A stretch of 64,000 bases of DNA, from assembly GCA_963842795.1 (NCBI GenBank), contig CAWJHV010000039.1, forward strand, positions 1-64,000, given 5' to 3'. This document shows positions 17,032 through 25,923 of the stretch, piece by piece (position 1 is the stretch's first letter; every line of letters starts with the position of its first letter). This stretch comes from WHSW01 sp963842795. Lineage in GTDB: Bacteria > Actinomycetota > Thermoleophilia > Solirubrobacterales > 70-9. The notes beneath the pieces are model-generated. The model was not told the DNA's origin. It did no database searches and saw nothing but the letters and a program-made list of their open reading frames with translations. The translations under genes and the position numbers were made by a program.

Positions 17032-18744
17032 TCAGGCCGCCTTTCGTGCCCGCTCCGCGCGGCGGAGCCCGGCGATCCACTCGCCGGCGTCGATCTCTCC
17101 CTCGATCAGCGCCGCGAGCCCCTCGAGGCTCGGCGCCTCGATCGCGGCGGCATCCAGGGTCTGGGCGATCAGCGGCACCGATTCGAGCCCCTCGGAGGCC
17201 TGGCCGATGCGCGCCGGGATCTTCTCGGCCGGGACGCCGGCGCCGAGCAGCTCGCCCGCCTGGCGGTTGCGGGACTGGGGCGCGAGCACGGTCGCCGTCA
17301 GGTCGCCGACCCCGGCGAGGCCGGAGAACGTCTCCAGGCGCCCGCCCTTGGCGAGCGCGAACTCGACGCACTCGCGCCACACGCCCGCGGCCGCGATCCC
17401 GGCCGCGTTGAGGCCGAAGCGCTCGGCCGCGGCGGCCGCGAGCGCGGCCGCGTTCTTCGCCGCGCCGGCGACCTCGACCCCGGTGACGTCGTCGGTGCGC
17501 TCGCAGACGAGCCCGGCGCGGTCGAAGACCTCGCCCAGCATCGCCCGCAGGTCGGGGTCGCTGCTGGCGAGGACCAGAGCCGCCATCCCGGCCGCGGCCT
17601 CCCGCGCATGCGCCGGGCCGCCGAGCGAGGCAATCGCGCGGGCCCGGACCCGCTCGGAGACGTACTCGTTCGGCAGCGCGCCCATCGGCTGCACGAACCC
17701 CTTGGAGAGCAGCAGGACCGAGGCGCGCGAGCCGATCCGGTCGGCGAGCGAGCCGACGACGTTGGGGAGGGCCGACGAGGGCACCGCGAGGCAGATCAGG
17801 TCGCAGCCGGCGAGCTCGATCTCGCTGGTGCGCTTCACGGTCACTCCCTCGGGCAGCTTCACGCCGGGCAGGTACTCGTCGTTCTGGCGCTTGCGGCCGA
17901 TCAGCGCGGCCTTGTCCTCGCTGCGGGTCCCGAGCTCGACCTCGAGCCCGCCGCGGGCGAGCAGCACCGCGACCGCGGTGCCCCAGCTCCCGGCCCCGAT
18001 CACCGCCGCCTTGCGCAGCGGCGGCAGGCCGCCGAGCCACTCCCACTGGAGCTCGATGTTGGGCCAGATGCGCTCGGTCACCGTCGCCGCGAGCGCCGGC
18101 GAGGGACGCTCGGTGTGCGGGAACGTCAGCGGCGTCCCGGCGCGCAGCTTGACCTTCCGCGGGCGGATGCGCCAGCCGCGGCGCACCTGCTCGCTTCCCT
18201 GCACCGCGATCGGCAGCACCGCCGCCCCCGTCTCCAGCGCCAGCCGGCCCACGCCCCGCTTCGGCCGCCCGAGCGAGCCGGTGCGGATCCGGGTGCCCTC
18301 GGGGAAGATGATCACGGTGCCGCCGCGCTCGACGATCAGCCGGGCCGTCTCCATCGCCGTCTCGTCGGACTGGCCGCGGCGGATCGGGAAGGCGCCGAGC
18401 CGGGACAGGAGCCAGCCCTGCCAGCGCTTCTCGAACAGCTCGACCTTCGCGACGAACTGGAGCCGGCGCCGCCAGGGCAGGAACGCGCCGATCACGAACG
18501 GGTCGAGGAAGCTGCGGTGGTTGGAGGCGACGATCAACCCGCCCCGGAAGCGGGCGTGCTCGCGGCCGGAGCGCTGCAGGCGCAGCCAGATCAAGAAGCA
18601 GGGGAGCAGAAGGACGCGGGCGAGGTAGTAGAGGACGCGGCTCGTCCCCCGCTCGCGGGCGAAGCGGTGGTAGCGCTCGAAGCGCTCCGTGCTGATCACC
18701 TGATCGTCTCGCGGCGGCGCCGAGCGCCTTGGGCCCTCATCCAT
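17032..18744 (-). CDS. gpsA: Acyltransferase (PlsC-like) fused to glycerol-3-phosphate dehydrogenase (GpsA)
   Basis: A 570-residue fusion linking two steps of phospholipid synthesis. Residues 35-240 are a 1-acyl-glycerol-3-phosphate acyltransferase: motif I is NHRSFLDPF (H76, D81), motif III IIFPEGTRIR (147-155), and a membrane-associated helix YYLARVLLLPCFLIWL precedes it. Residues 246-560 are NAD(P)H-dependent glycerol-3-phosphate dehydrogenase: dinucleotide motif AAVIGAGSWGTAVAVLLARG, substrate region VLLLSKGF, active-site Lys in VAGAAKNAAALAAA, and GLAGVGDLTATVL. The join has a very short linker and no internal stop or start. The fusion would make glycerol-3-phosphate at the place where it is acylated. 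Both halves look complete and active. Confidence 0.92.
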   Translation of the reverse strand: MDEGPRRSAPPRDDQVISTERFERYHRFARERGTSRVLYYLARVLLLPCFLIWLRLQRSGREHARFRGGLIVASNHRSFLDPFVIGAFLPWRRRLQFVAKVELFEKRWQGWLLSRLGAFPIRRGQSDETAMETARLIVERGGTVIIFPEGTRIRTGSLGRPKRGVGRLALETGAAVLPIAVQGSEQVRRGWRIRPRKVKLRAGTPLTFPHTERPSPALAATVTERIWPNIELQWEWLGGLPPLRKAAVIGAGSWGTAVAVLLARGGLEVELGTRSEDKAALIGRKRQNDEYLPGVKLPEGVTVKRTSEIELAGCDLICLAVPSSALPNVVGSLADRIGSRASVLLLSKGFVQPMGALPNEYVSERVRARAIASLGGPAHAREAAAGMAALVLASSDPDLRAMLGEVFDRAGLVCERTDDVTGVEVAGAAKNAAALAAAAAERFGLNAAGIAAAGVWRECVEFALAKGGRLETFSGLAGVGDLTATVLAPQSRNRQAGELLGAGVPAEKIPARIGQASEGLESVPLIAQTLDAAAIEAPSLEGLAALIEGEIDAGEWIAGLRRAERARKAA

Positions 18745-18832
18745 GAGAGTGCCTACACACGCGCGCGCGAGCCGTTACTGCCAGGCGGTCAAACGGCGCG
18801 CGGGTGGGCGTCGTCGTCCGGGCCCCGCGGCG

Positions 18833-19840
18833 CTACCAGGCCCGGTCGATCAGCTCGCGGATCTCCCGCTCGCCGGGCACGTCCGGGGTCAGGCGCAGCT
18901 CCTGGCGGTCCATGATCGCCCGCACCGCCGGCTCGATTCTCGCGCGGTCCGCCCCCAGCTTCGAGAGCCGGCGCCGCCCGCCGGCGAGCTCCTCGATCCG
19001 ATCGCCGAGCGCCGCGCGCTTGGTCCCCAGCGCCCGAGCGAGCGCCGTCATCTGCGGCCCGGCGCGCGGAATCAGCGCCTCGACGACGACCGGGAGCATC
19101 GCCGCGTTGGTCTCCGCGTGCGGGATCCGCAGCTCGCGCACCAGGCTCTGGCAGATCACGTGGTGAAGCCCGAACAGCGCCGAGTCGAGCGCGTACGCGC
19201 AGAGGATCGACCCGAGGGCCAGGGTCGCGGCGTCGCGGTCGCCGCGCTTGGCATCGAGCGCCTTGGCGATCAGCGCTGCGCCGCGGAGCGCGGTCATCTC
19301 GGAGACCGGGTTGGAGAGCGGGGTGTAGAGCGAGTCGGCCCCGTGGGCGAGCGCGTTCATCGCGCTCGCGCGCAGCGGGTGCTCGGGCAGGCCGACCATC
19401 AGCGGCGGGTCGGCGATCACCACCGCCGGGCGAACGAGGCCGACGGCGGCCTCCTTGCCCTCGGGCAGGCGGTGGATTCGGGTCATCTCGGCGCCCGAGA
19501 GGGTTGTCGGCAGCGCCGCCACACGGCCGCCGCGGACCGCGGCGACCGCCTTCGCGACGTCGATCACGCGGCCACCGCCCAGCGCCACCAGGTCGCCGCC
19601 GCGCGTGTCGTTGAAGAGCTTCGCCGCGACCTCGTTCACCGGACCCGGAGGCACGTGGTGAAAGCAGGCGGCGCCCTCGGCGAGTTCGACCGAGGCGGCG
19701 CCCATCGCCCGCTCGGTGGTCAGCAGCTCGTAGTTCTTGAACCCGTGGCCGCCGAGGATCTCGACCGCGTCGACAACCACGCCGGCGCGGAAGTGGATCG
19801 TCCGCTCCCCATCGCGCCAGGTGAACTCCGTCTCACTCAC
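18833..19840 (-). CDS. Iron-type alcohol dehydrogenase, maleylacetate-reductase-like
   Basis: A 335-residue NAD(P)H-dependent oxidoreductase of the iron-ADH superfamily. The cofactor loop is VALGGGRVIDVAKAVAAV. Metal-binding His residues appear in NALAHGADSLYTPLSNP and GLHHVICQSLVREL with RIPHAETNAAMLPVV, the pattern of maleylacetate reductases, which often use a His-rich but iron-free site. The substrate could be maleylacetate or another 2-oxo/alkenyl acid; no ring-cleavage genes lie nearby. It begins next to the tRNA-Thr gene on the same strand, in the place where rpmG-secE-nusG often follows sigH in related genomes. Confidence 0.85.
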   Translation of the reverse strand: MSETEFTWRDGERTIHFRAGVVVDAVEILGGHGFKNYELLTTERAMGAASVELAEGAACFHHVPPGPVNEVAAKLFNDTRGGDLVALGGGRVIDVAKAVAAVRGGRVAALPTTLSGAEMTRIHRLPEGKEAAVGLVRPAVVIADPPLMVGLPEHPLRASAMNALAHGADSLYTPLSNPVSEMTALRGAALIAKALDAKRGDRDAATLALGSILCAYALDSALFGLHHVICQSLVRELRIPHAETNAAMLPVVVEALIPRAGPQMTALARALGTKRAALGDRIEELAGGRRRLSKLGADRARIEPAVRAIMDRQELRLTPDVPGEREIRELIDRAW

Positions 19841-19841
19841 A

Positions 19842-19914
19842 AGCCCGGAGTGGGGCTCGAACCCACGGCCTCGTGATTACAAATCACGTGCTCTACCAGC
19901 TGAGCTATCCGGGC
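19842..19914 (-). tRNA. tRNA-Thr (anticodon TGT)
   Basis: Reads GCCCGGATAGCTCAG at the 5' end, an anticodon arm CGTGA-TTTGTAA-TCACG with anticodon TGT (codon ACA), a T-arm with GTTCGAGCC, and 3' TCCGGGC pairing fully with GCCCGGA. The discriminator is U and CCA is not encoded. A tRNA-Thr beside sigH is typical of the ancestral actinobacterial neighbourhood. Confidence 0.96.
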
Positions 19915-20028
19915 AGCCCGTACTCAGACGCCCAATTTACGCGCTGGTGCTGCCCCGCACGGCATGAGGGTGGTTGCAGTTCGACCCCCTCATGGGGCGT
20001 GGACGTCGACCACCCCGGCGCCGCGATT

Positions 20029-20065
20029 GCACGTGTGGCGCGAATTGCGCCAGTCCGAAACGTGC
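20029..20065 (-). terminator. Tiered hairpin directly after sigH
   Basis: Outer arms GCACGT (20029-20034) and ACGTGC (20060-20065), an unpaired internal part, then inner arms TGGCGC (20036-20041) and GCGCCA (20047-20052) around a five-base loop. It starts at the base following the sigH stop codon. There is no U-tract, so it is a terminator-like or RNA-stabilising structure rather than a classical intrinsic terminator. Confidence 0.6.
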
Positions 20066-20748
20066 TTAGACCAAGACCTCGCGCCCGGCGATGTGGGCGG
20101 CGACCTTGCGCTTGACCCGCTGCAGCGCGTTGTCGACCGTCTTCGTGTCGCACTCCAGGCGCTCGCCGATCTGCTCGTAGGAGTGGCCGTCGAGATAGAG
20201 GGAGAGCACCCGGCTCTCGAGCTCGGACAGAACGCTGGACAGGCACGAGACGAGCGCCTGCAGCTCCTCGCTGGCGATCGCGCGCTGCGCCGGCTGCTCC
20301 GAGATCGGGCCCGGGAGGACGTCCTCGAGCGTCGTCTCCGCCTCGCCCGAGGCCGCCGGCGACTGGGCGAAGGAGACGTACTGGTTCAGCGGCGCGTGCT
20401 TGTTTCGGCTCGCGGTCTTCACCGCGGTGATGATCTGGCGGGTGATGCAGAGCTCGGCGAAGTTGCGGAAGCTCGACTCGCGGTCCGTGCGGAAGTCGCG
20501 GATCGCCTTGTAGAGGCCGACCAGGCCTTCCTGGATCAGGTCCTCGGAATCGCCGCCGAGCATGAAGTACGACGACGCCTTCAGGCGCACGAAGCCGCGA
20601 TAACGCCGGATCAGCCGATCGTAGGCGTCGGGGCTGCCCCTCTTCGCCAGAGCGACGAGGTATCCATCCTCAAGCTCTGGTTGAGAGTCAGCTCGTGGCT
20701 GGCGGGCGCCGAAGCAAGCGTGCGCGTTTGTTGGGTCGGTAGTGCCAC
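20066..20748 (-). CDS. sigH: Alternative sigma factor SigH (sigma-30 type), probably frameshifted near the 5' end
   Basis: Sigma-70-family factor of about 227 residues, closest in pattern to Bacillus SigH: YFMLGGDSEDLIQEGLVGLY, SFRNFAELCITRQIITAVKT, LSELESRVLSLYLDGHSYEQ and KTVDNALQRVKRKV. The N-terminus expected for SigH (LEDGYLVALAKRGSPDAYDR, then LIRRYRGFVRLKAS) is in frame with the body but has no start codon upstream before a stop. The adjacent frame has a GTG at 20748 behind a perfect GGAGG and leads into ELTLNQS. One missing base near 20672 would join them and give 228 codons. If the frame break is real, a shortened protein from the GTG at 20590 would lack part of region 2. It likely steers a stationary-phase or stress regulon. 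Confidence 0.85.
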
Positions 20749-20867
20749 TGGTCCTCCATCATTTGGTTGGAACCTGTGGCGCCCGTACCTCCCCTGGTGG
20801 GCGCCCTCTCCTCTGAGTGATCGGCAGATCGAAGCTCGACCTTTAGTTCACCCTTACGTAGGGCCGC

Positions 20868-20897
20868 AGTCTAAGTCCACGGACATAGTTCTGTCAA
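20868..20897 (-). promoter_or_regulatory. Strong housekeeping-type promoter upstream of sigH
   Basis: On the minus strand a perfect -35 TTGACA (20897-20892) and a -10 TAGACT (20873-20868) are separated by 18 bases. The predicted transcript begins about 115 bases before the sigH GTG. Its leader contains a GGCGCC pair that can close over a GGGGAGG run (20774-20802). Confidence 0.6.
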
Positions 20898-21002
20898 CCT
20901 GGCCCAAGTTCTGCGCAAGATCCGTTGCAGATCTCGGGCTTCGTCCGGGAGCGGTGCTAGACCGCTGCACCCGGCCCGTCCGCTCGCGCCCCGCCCGGTC
21001 GC

Positions 21003-21666
21003 CTAGACCCGCCCGCGCTGGCGCACGGCCTCGAACAGCAGCGCGGCGGCGGCGGCGGAGACGTTCAGGGAAGCGACCCTCCCCCGCACCGGGATCGAGA
21101 TCAGGGCGTCGCAGCGCTCGGCGACCAGGCGGCGCAGGCCCTTGCCCTCGCTGCCGAGCACGAGCACGAGCTTGCCCGTGAGGTCGGCCTGCGTATACGG
21201 GCGCCTCGGCGTTCGCCTCGGCGCCGTAGATCCAGGCGCCGTCGTCCTTCGCCCGGGCGAGGAAGTCGGCGAGGTTGGTCACCCTCGCGATCGGCAGGTG
21301 CTCCACCGCTCCCGCCGACGCCTTCGCAGCGGCCGCGGTGACCGACGCCGCGCGGCGGCTCGTGATCACCAGGCCGCTCGCGCCCGCCGCCTCGGCCGAG
21401 CGGGCAACCGCGCCCAGGTTGTGCGGGTCCTGGACCTGGTCGAGGGCCACCACGAGCGCCTCGGGGTTCGCGAGCAGCGCCCACGGGTCGGCGTACGGAT
21501 AGGGATCGACCTCGGCGACCACACCCTGGTGCTCGGGCGAGCCGGCGAGCCGGGTGAGCTCGGCGGCCTCGGTCTCCGGCGCCCTCCAGACGCGGTGGAC
21601 CCGGCGCCGCCCGCGCGCGGCCTCCGCGACCGCCCGGCGCCCGTAGACGACGTCCGTGCCGCTCAC
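21003..21666 (-). CDS. rlmB: 23S rRNA (guanosine-2'-O-)-methyltransferase, frameshifted
   Basis: SpoU/TrmH-family rRNA or tRNA ribose methyltransferase of about 220 residues. GTG at 21666 (MSGTDVVYGRRAVAEAARG) overlaps the cysS stop. The knot domain begins with ALDQVQDPHNLGAVARSAEA and SGLVITSRRAASVTAAAAKA. Near 21195 the frame slips within EAPVY; in the neighbouring frame the family signature continues: YTQADLTGKLVLVLGSEGKG, then LISIPVRGRVASLNVSAAAA and LLFEAVRQRGRV to TAG at 21003. Removing one C gives 221 codons. The two halves are otherwise complete, so an assembly error is likely. Position between cysS and sigH matches the Gram-positive order. Confidence 0.88.
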
Positions 21667-23016
21667 CCCCTCCGCACCAGCTTCGCGCCGGTCGGGCGTG
21701 TCACGGACCTGCCAGCCGCGCTCGGCGAGCCGGTCGCGGATCCGGTCGGCGGCCTCGAAGTCGCGCTCGGCCCGCGCGCGCTCGCGCTCGGCCAGCAGCT
21801 CCTCGGCCTCGGCGTCGGCGGCCTCGCCGGCCTCGAGCAGGGATTCGAGCCCGAGCAGCGGCAGCAGCTCGGCGAGCGCGTCACGGGCGCCGGGAAGCGG
21901 CCGGCGGTTGCCCTCGGCGACCAGGTCGAACACCTCCGCCCACGCCTTCGGGGTGTTGAAGTCGTCGGCGAGCGCGGCGAGGAATCCGTCGCGGCGCTCG
22001 CTCACGAACGGATCCGGCTCGTCGCCCTGCGGGGCGTCGGCGAGGAAGTTGCGCAGCCGATCGATCCGCGCCCCGGCCTGCTCCAGCGCCTCCTCGGAGA
22101 ACTCGAGCGGCTGGCGGTAGTGACCGGAGGTCAGGAACGCGACCACCGCCGGGCCGCCGAAGCGGTCGATCGCCTCGGAGAGCTGGAAGATGTTGCCGAC
22201 CGACTTCGACATCTTCTCGGCGTCGGTGCGGACCATCCCGTTGTGCATCCAGATTCGCGCCAGCGGGACGCCGCGGGCCGCCTCGGTCTGGGCGATCTCG
22301 TTCTCGTGATGGGGGAAGATCAGGTCCGAGCCGCCGCTGTGGATCTCGAAGTCGGCGCCCAGCAGCTTCTCGGCCATCGCCGAGCACTCGATGTGCCACC
22401 CCGGGCGCCCGTCGCCCCAGGGAGAGGGCCAGAACTCGTCCTCGCCCTCCTTGCGCGCCTTCCAGAGCGCGAAGTCGAGCCGGCTCTCCTTCAGCTGCGC
22501 CGTCCCCGCCTCCTCGCCCTGATCCATCTCGTCGGGGTCGCGGTTGGAGAGCTTGCCGTAGCCGCCGAAGCTGCGGACGCGGAAGTAGACGTCTCCTCCG
22601 GACTCGTAGGCGTGGTCGCCGGCGATCAGCGCCTCGATCAGCTCGACGATCTCGGCGATCGTCGCCGTCGCCAGCGGCTCGGCGTCCGGGCGCCCGATCC
22701 CGAGCCGGTCCGTGTCCTCGACGTACGCCTCGATCATCCGCCGCGCATGCTCGGCCGAGGGCACGCCGGCTTCGCGGGCGGCGTCGTAGATCTTGTCGTT
22801 GACGTCGGTGACGTTGATCACCACCCGCGGCTCGTAGCCCTCGTGCGCGAGGAACCGGCTCAGCAGCAGGGGGATCACGTAGGGGCGCGCGTTGCCGACG
22901 TGGATGCGCGAGTAGACCGTCGGCCCGCAGGCGTAGATCCCGACCTTCGGCGGCTCGCGCGGCTCGAGCGCCGCCCGCTCGCCGCTGAGCGTGTCCCTGA
23001 TCCACACCTCGCGCAT
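21663..23016 (-). CDS. cysS: Cysteinyl-tRNA synthetase, 3' frameshift
   Basis: Class I aminoacyl-tRNA synthetase, about 450 residues, charging tRNA-Cys. Zinc ligands are seen at YACGPTVYS, GWHIECSAMA and in the HHENE segment. The ATP site is HVGNARPYV and the KMSKS loop EKMSKSVGN. Start ATG at 23016 (MREVWIRDTLSGERAA). As read, the frame runs straight into rlmB and looks like a fusion. But near 21700, in the adjacent frame, the usual CysS ending TGAKLVRRG is followed by TGA at 21663, which overlaps the rlmB GTG as GTGA. One extra C explains this, so the fusion is judged an artefact. It could also be MshC-like, but the full anticodon-binding helical region favours CysS. Confidence 0.92.
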
Positions 23017-23094
23017 GGCCGCGATGCTATTCCGAACACCGCTATTTGCGGGGTCGGCGCCGGCGACGCCGACCGTCGCCGTTAGTCTGCGCAG

Positions 23095-24384
23095 ATGGCC
23101 GGGCAGGGATCGTCGGTGGCCACGGCCTCGCTGTCGGGGCGCCGGGCGGAGAGGGTGCGCGCGGCGTTCGCCGAGCTGCCGAACCGCTACCTGGGCGCCC
23201 CCGAGGACCTCGACGCGACCTTCCAGATCCGGCTCGGCGACGTCGGGCGCACCTGGGAGGTGCGGCTTCGCGGGTCCCGGTGCGAGGTCCGCCCCTCCCC
23301 CACGCGCGAGCCGGACGTCGTCATCGGCACCGATGGCGCAACCTGGCTCGCGCTCCGCGAGGGGCGCATGTCCGGTGTCGACGCCTTCTCGCAGCGCCGC
23401 CTCTACGCCCACGGCGACCTCGACCTGGCGCTCGGCTTCGAGGGGCTGTTCAGGCTCCCGGGAGGCCGCGACCCGCTGCTGAGGATCGCCGAGGTCGACA
23501 CCGCGGAGGCGCGCATCGTCACCCTGATCGCCGGCTCCGGCGCCGAACACGTGATCTGCCTCCACGGCCTCGGGGCGAACAAGGCCTCATTCTTCGAGAC
23601 CGTCGCCGCGCTCGCGCCCGACTACACCGTGCACGCGCTCGACCTCCCCGGGTTCGGCTCCTCGAGCAAGCCCGCCCGCGCCGCCTACGACGCCCCGTGG
23701 TTCGCGACCGCGGTCGGCGCCTACATGGAGGCGCTGGCGATCGAGCGCGTGCACCTGGTCGGCAACTCGATGGGCGGGCGGATCGCGATCGAGGTCGCCT
23801 TCGACGCCCCCGCGAGGGTCGCCTCGCTGAGCCTGCTCGCCCCCGCGCTCGCCTTCCGGCGGCGGCGCGAGCTCGCGCCGCTCGTGCGCCTGTTGCGCCC
23901 GGAGCTAGCGGCGATCCCGCACCCGCTGCGCGAGGCGCTCGTCCGTGACCACTTCTGGGACCTGTTCGCCGAGCCCGAGCGCCTCGACCCGGCGGCCGCC
24001 GACATCGCCGTCGAGCAGTTCTGCCGCAGCTACCGCTCCCGGGCCGCCCGGGTCGCGTTCTTCGCCGCCGCTCGCAATATCTACCTCGACGAGCCGTACG
24101 GCGAGCGCGGCTTCTACAGCAGGCTCGCGAACCTCGAGCCGCCGGCCCTGTTCGTCTGGGGCGCGCAGGACCGCGTGATCCCGCCGGGCTTCGCCCGCCA
24201 CGTCGAGGCGGCGCTGCCGGCGGCCGAGCAGGTCGTGCTCGAGGACTGCGGACACGTGCCCCAGGTGGAGCTGCCAGAGCCGACCAACGCGCTGATCCGC
24301 CGCCGGCTCGCCGCCGCGCCGGCGCCCGGCGGGGCCGCGCACCAGCGCGGGGTGCTCTCGCGCGCCCTGCGCAGGGTGAGCTGA
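23095..24384 (+). CDS. SCP2-like lipid-binding domain fused to alpha/beta hydrolase
   Basis: A 429-residue fusion. Residues 15-130 resemble the SCP2 sterol-carrier fold (DLDATFQIRLGDVGRTWEVR, then VVIGTDGATWLALREGRMSG and YAHGDLDLALGFEGLF). Residues 140-405 are an alpha/beta hydrolase: HVICLHGLGANKASFFETVA, nucleophile in HLVGNSMGGRIAIE, acid in FVWGAQDRVIPP and His in LEDCGHVPQVELPEP. A lid insertion covers about 245-300. The SCP2 part could present a lipid ester to the hydrolase. It is divergent from cysS (77-base gap with an 8-bp hairpin at 23052-23074) and followed by an acyltransferase and an SRPBCC protein, which suggests a lipid-handling cluster. Confidence 0.82.
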   Translation: MAGQGSSVATASLSGRRAERVRAAFAELPNRYLGAPEDLDATFQIRLGDVGRTWEVRLRGSRCEVRPSPTREPDVVIGTDGATWLALREGRMSGVDAFSQRRLYAHGDLDLALGFEGLFRLPGGRDPLLRIAEVDTAEARIVTLIAGSGAEHVICLHGLGANKASFFETVAALAPDYTVHALDLPGFGSSSKPARAAYDAPWFATAVGAYMEALAIERVHLVGNSMGGRIAIEVAFDAPARVASLSLLAPALAFRRRRELAPLVRLLRPELAAIPHPLREALVRDHFWDLFAEPERLDPAAADIAVEQFCRSYRSRAARVAFFAAARNIYLDEPYGERGFYSRLANLEPPALFVWGAQDRVIPPGFARHVEAALPAAEQVVLEDCGHVPQVELPEPTNALIRRRLAAAPAPGGAAHQRGVLSRALRRVS

Positions 24385-24417
24385 GCTCGCCTGGACGCGG
24401 GTATCATCCGCTCCCCG

Positions 24418-25428
24418 ATGGCTGACCCGACCACGCTCGGCGACCGGCCGAATCAGAACGGCTTCGAGGCGACCAGCGACAACGGCAGCGGGCTCGACGG
24501 CTTCGGCCCGCTGGGCGCGATCGCGCGCGCCGGCGGCGCCGGGGTGGCGCGCGCGGGCGGCGGCGTGCTCGGGGCGGGCCGCGCGGTCGCGGGAGGCGTC
24601 GCCGGAGCGGCGCTCGGCCGGGTCCAGCGAGCGCTCACCGCCGACCTCGACGACCGCGACCCGGACTACATCCGCGAGAACCTGCCGCTCTCCTGGCTGC
24701 TGGCGACGCTGTGGTACCGGGCCGAGGTGCGCAACATGGGCAACGTCCCCGAGAGCGGCCCGGTGCTCCTGGTGGGCAACCACACGGGCGGCAACATGGC
24801 GCCGGAGGTGACCGTGCTGCCGCTGGCCTTCTCCACCTACTTCGGGGTCGAGCGGCCCTTCTACCAGCTCGCCCACAACCTCGTCCTCGCCTCGCCGTTC
24901 GGCCGCATGCTGCGCCGCTACGGGGCGATGGCCGCCTCGCACAAGCACGCGGAGCGGGCGCTCGAGTCGGGCGCCGCCGTGCTCGTCTTCCCGGGCGGCG
25001 ACTGGGAGGTCCACCGGCCCTCGTGGGAGGGCAACAGGATCGATCTCGCCGGTCGCAAGGGGTTCATCCGCCTGGCGCTGAACGCCGGCGTGCCCATCGT
25101 CCCCGTGGTCACGATCGGCGGCCAGGAGACGGCGCTCTTCATCAGCCGCGGCGCCTGGCTGGCCAAGCTCACCGGCGTCGATCGCAGCCTGCGGCTGAAG
25201 GTGCTGCCGATCTCGCTCGCGCTCCCCTGGGGCCTGAACGTCGGCGACCTCCTCGGTCACATCCCGCTGCCGGCGAAGATCACGATCGAGGTCCTGCCAC
25301 CGATCGACCTCAACGAGCAGTTCGGTCCGGAGCCCGACGTCGACGAGGTCTATACGCACCTCACCGGTGTGATGCAGGAGGCGCTCGACGGGCTCGCCGC
25401 CGAGCGGCGCTTCCCGGTGCTCGGCTGA
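24418..25428 (+). CDS. Lysophospholipid/diacylglycerol acyltransferase-like protein
   Basis: A 336-residue membrane-associated acyltransferase. Residues 1-75 are a Gly/Ala-rich low-complexity region (GGAGVARAGGGVLGAGRAVA). The PlsC-type motifs are VLLVGNHTGGNMAPEV (motif I His, with Asn/Glu in place of the usual Asp), ERPFYQLAHNLVLASPFGRM, VLVFPGGDWEVHRPS (motif III variant, GGD for EGT) and IVPVVTIGGQETALF. These variants match the DGAT/monoacylglycerol-type branch more than PlsC. It lies 33 bases after the hydrolase and overlaps the SRPBCC gene by one base, so the three are probably co-expressed. A role in neutral lipid or membrane lipid synthesis is inferred. Confidence 0.85.
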   Translation: MADPTTLGDRPNQNGFEATSDNGSGLDGFGPLGAIARAGGAGVARAGGGVLGAGRAVAGGVAGAALGRVQRALTADLDDRDPDYIRENLPLSWLLATLWYRAEVRNMGNVPESGPVLLVGNHTGGNMAPEVTVLPLAFSTYFGVERPFYQLAHNLVLASPFGRMLRRYGAMAASHKHAERALESGAAVLVFPGGDWEVHRPSWEGNRIDLAGRKGFIRLALNAGVPIVPVVTIGGQETALFISRGAWLAKLTGVDRSLRLKVLPISLALPWGLNVGDLLGHIPLPAKITIEVLPPIDLNEQFGPEPDVDEVYTHLTGVMQEALDGLAAERRFPVLG

Positions 25429-25922
25429 TGAGGCTGCGCGAGTCGATCGTCATCTCGGCCCCGCCGAAGCTGATCTGGGAGTACCTCCTCGATCCCTCGA
25501 ACGCGCTCCACTACATGTCCGGCGTCACCCGCTGGGAGGTCGAGGGCGAGATCCGCTCGGGCCTCGGGGCCCGGTACCGGATGCTGATGCGAGTCGGCTC
25601 GGCCGAGATGGGCGGCCTGATCGAGATCGTCGAGTGCAGCCCCGAGCGCGACATGGCCTGGTCGTCGGTGACCGGCGTCGACCAGCGCGGGCGCTGGCGA
25701 CTGCGCGAGATCGGGGGCGCCCGCACCGGGGTCGAGTTCAGGTTCGCCTACGGCGTCGCCGGTGCCGGGATCACCGGCTACATCTCCGAGCGCGTCGCGG
25801 CGCCCTCGATCCGCAGCCACATGCGGCGCTCGCTGCAGCAGCTCAAGCGCCAGGTCGAGCACGAGAAACGCCGCAGCGACGCCGCCGGGCGTCGCGCCGA
25901 GCGCCAGGCCGCGACCGCCTGA
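25428..25922 (+). CDS. SRPBCC-family (START-like) lipid-binding protein
   Basis: A 164-residue protein with the helix-grip SRPBCC fold. It opens with the usual strand-helix MRLRESIVISAPPKLIWEYL and DPSNALHYMSGVTRWEVEGE, then LGARYRMLMRVGSAEMGGLI and MAWSSVTGVDQRGRWRLREI, ending in a long amphipathic helix (SHMRRSLQQLKRQVEHEKRR). The ATG overlaps the acyltransferase stop (TGATG). Members bind hydrophobic ligands in a deep cavity, fitting a lipid-processing trio with the two upstream genes. It ends one base before the convergent basic-protein gene stops. Confidence 0.85.
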   Translation: MRLRESIVISAPPKLIWEYLLDPSNALHYMSGVTRWEVEGEIRSGLGARYRMLMRVGSAEMGGLIEIVECSPERDMAWSSVTGVDQRGRWRLREIGGARTGVEFRFAYGVAGAGITGYISERVAAPSIRSHMRRSLQQLKRQVEHEKRRSDAAGRRAERQAATA

Positions 25923-25923
25923 G

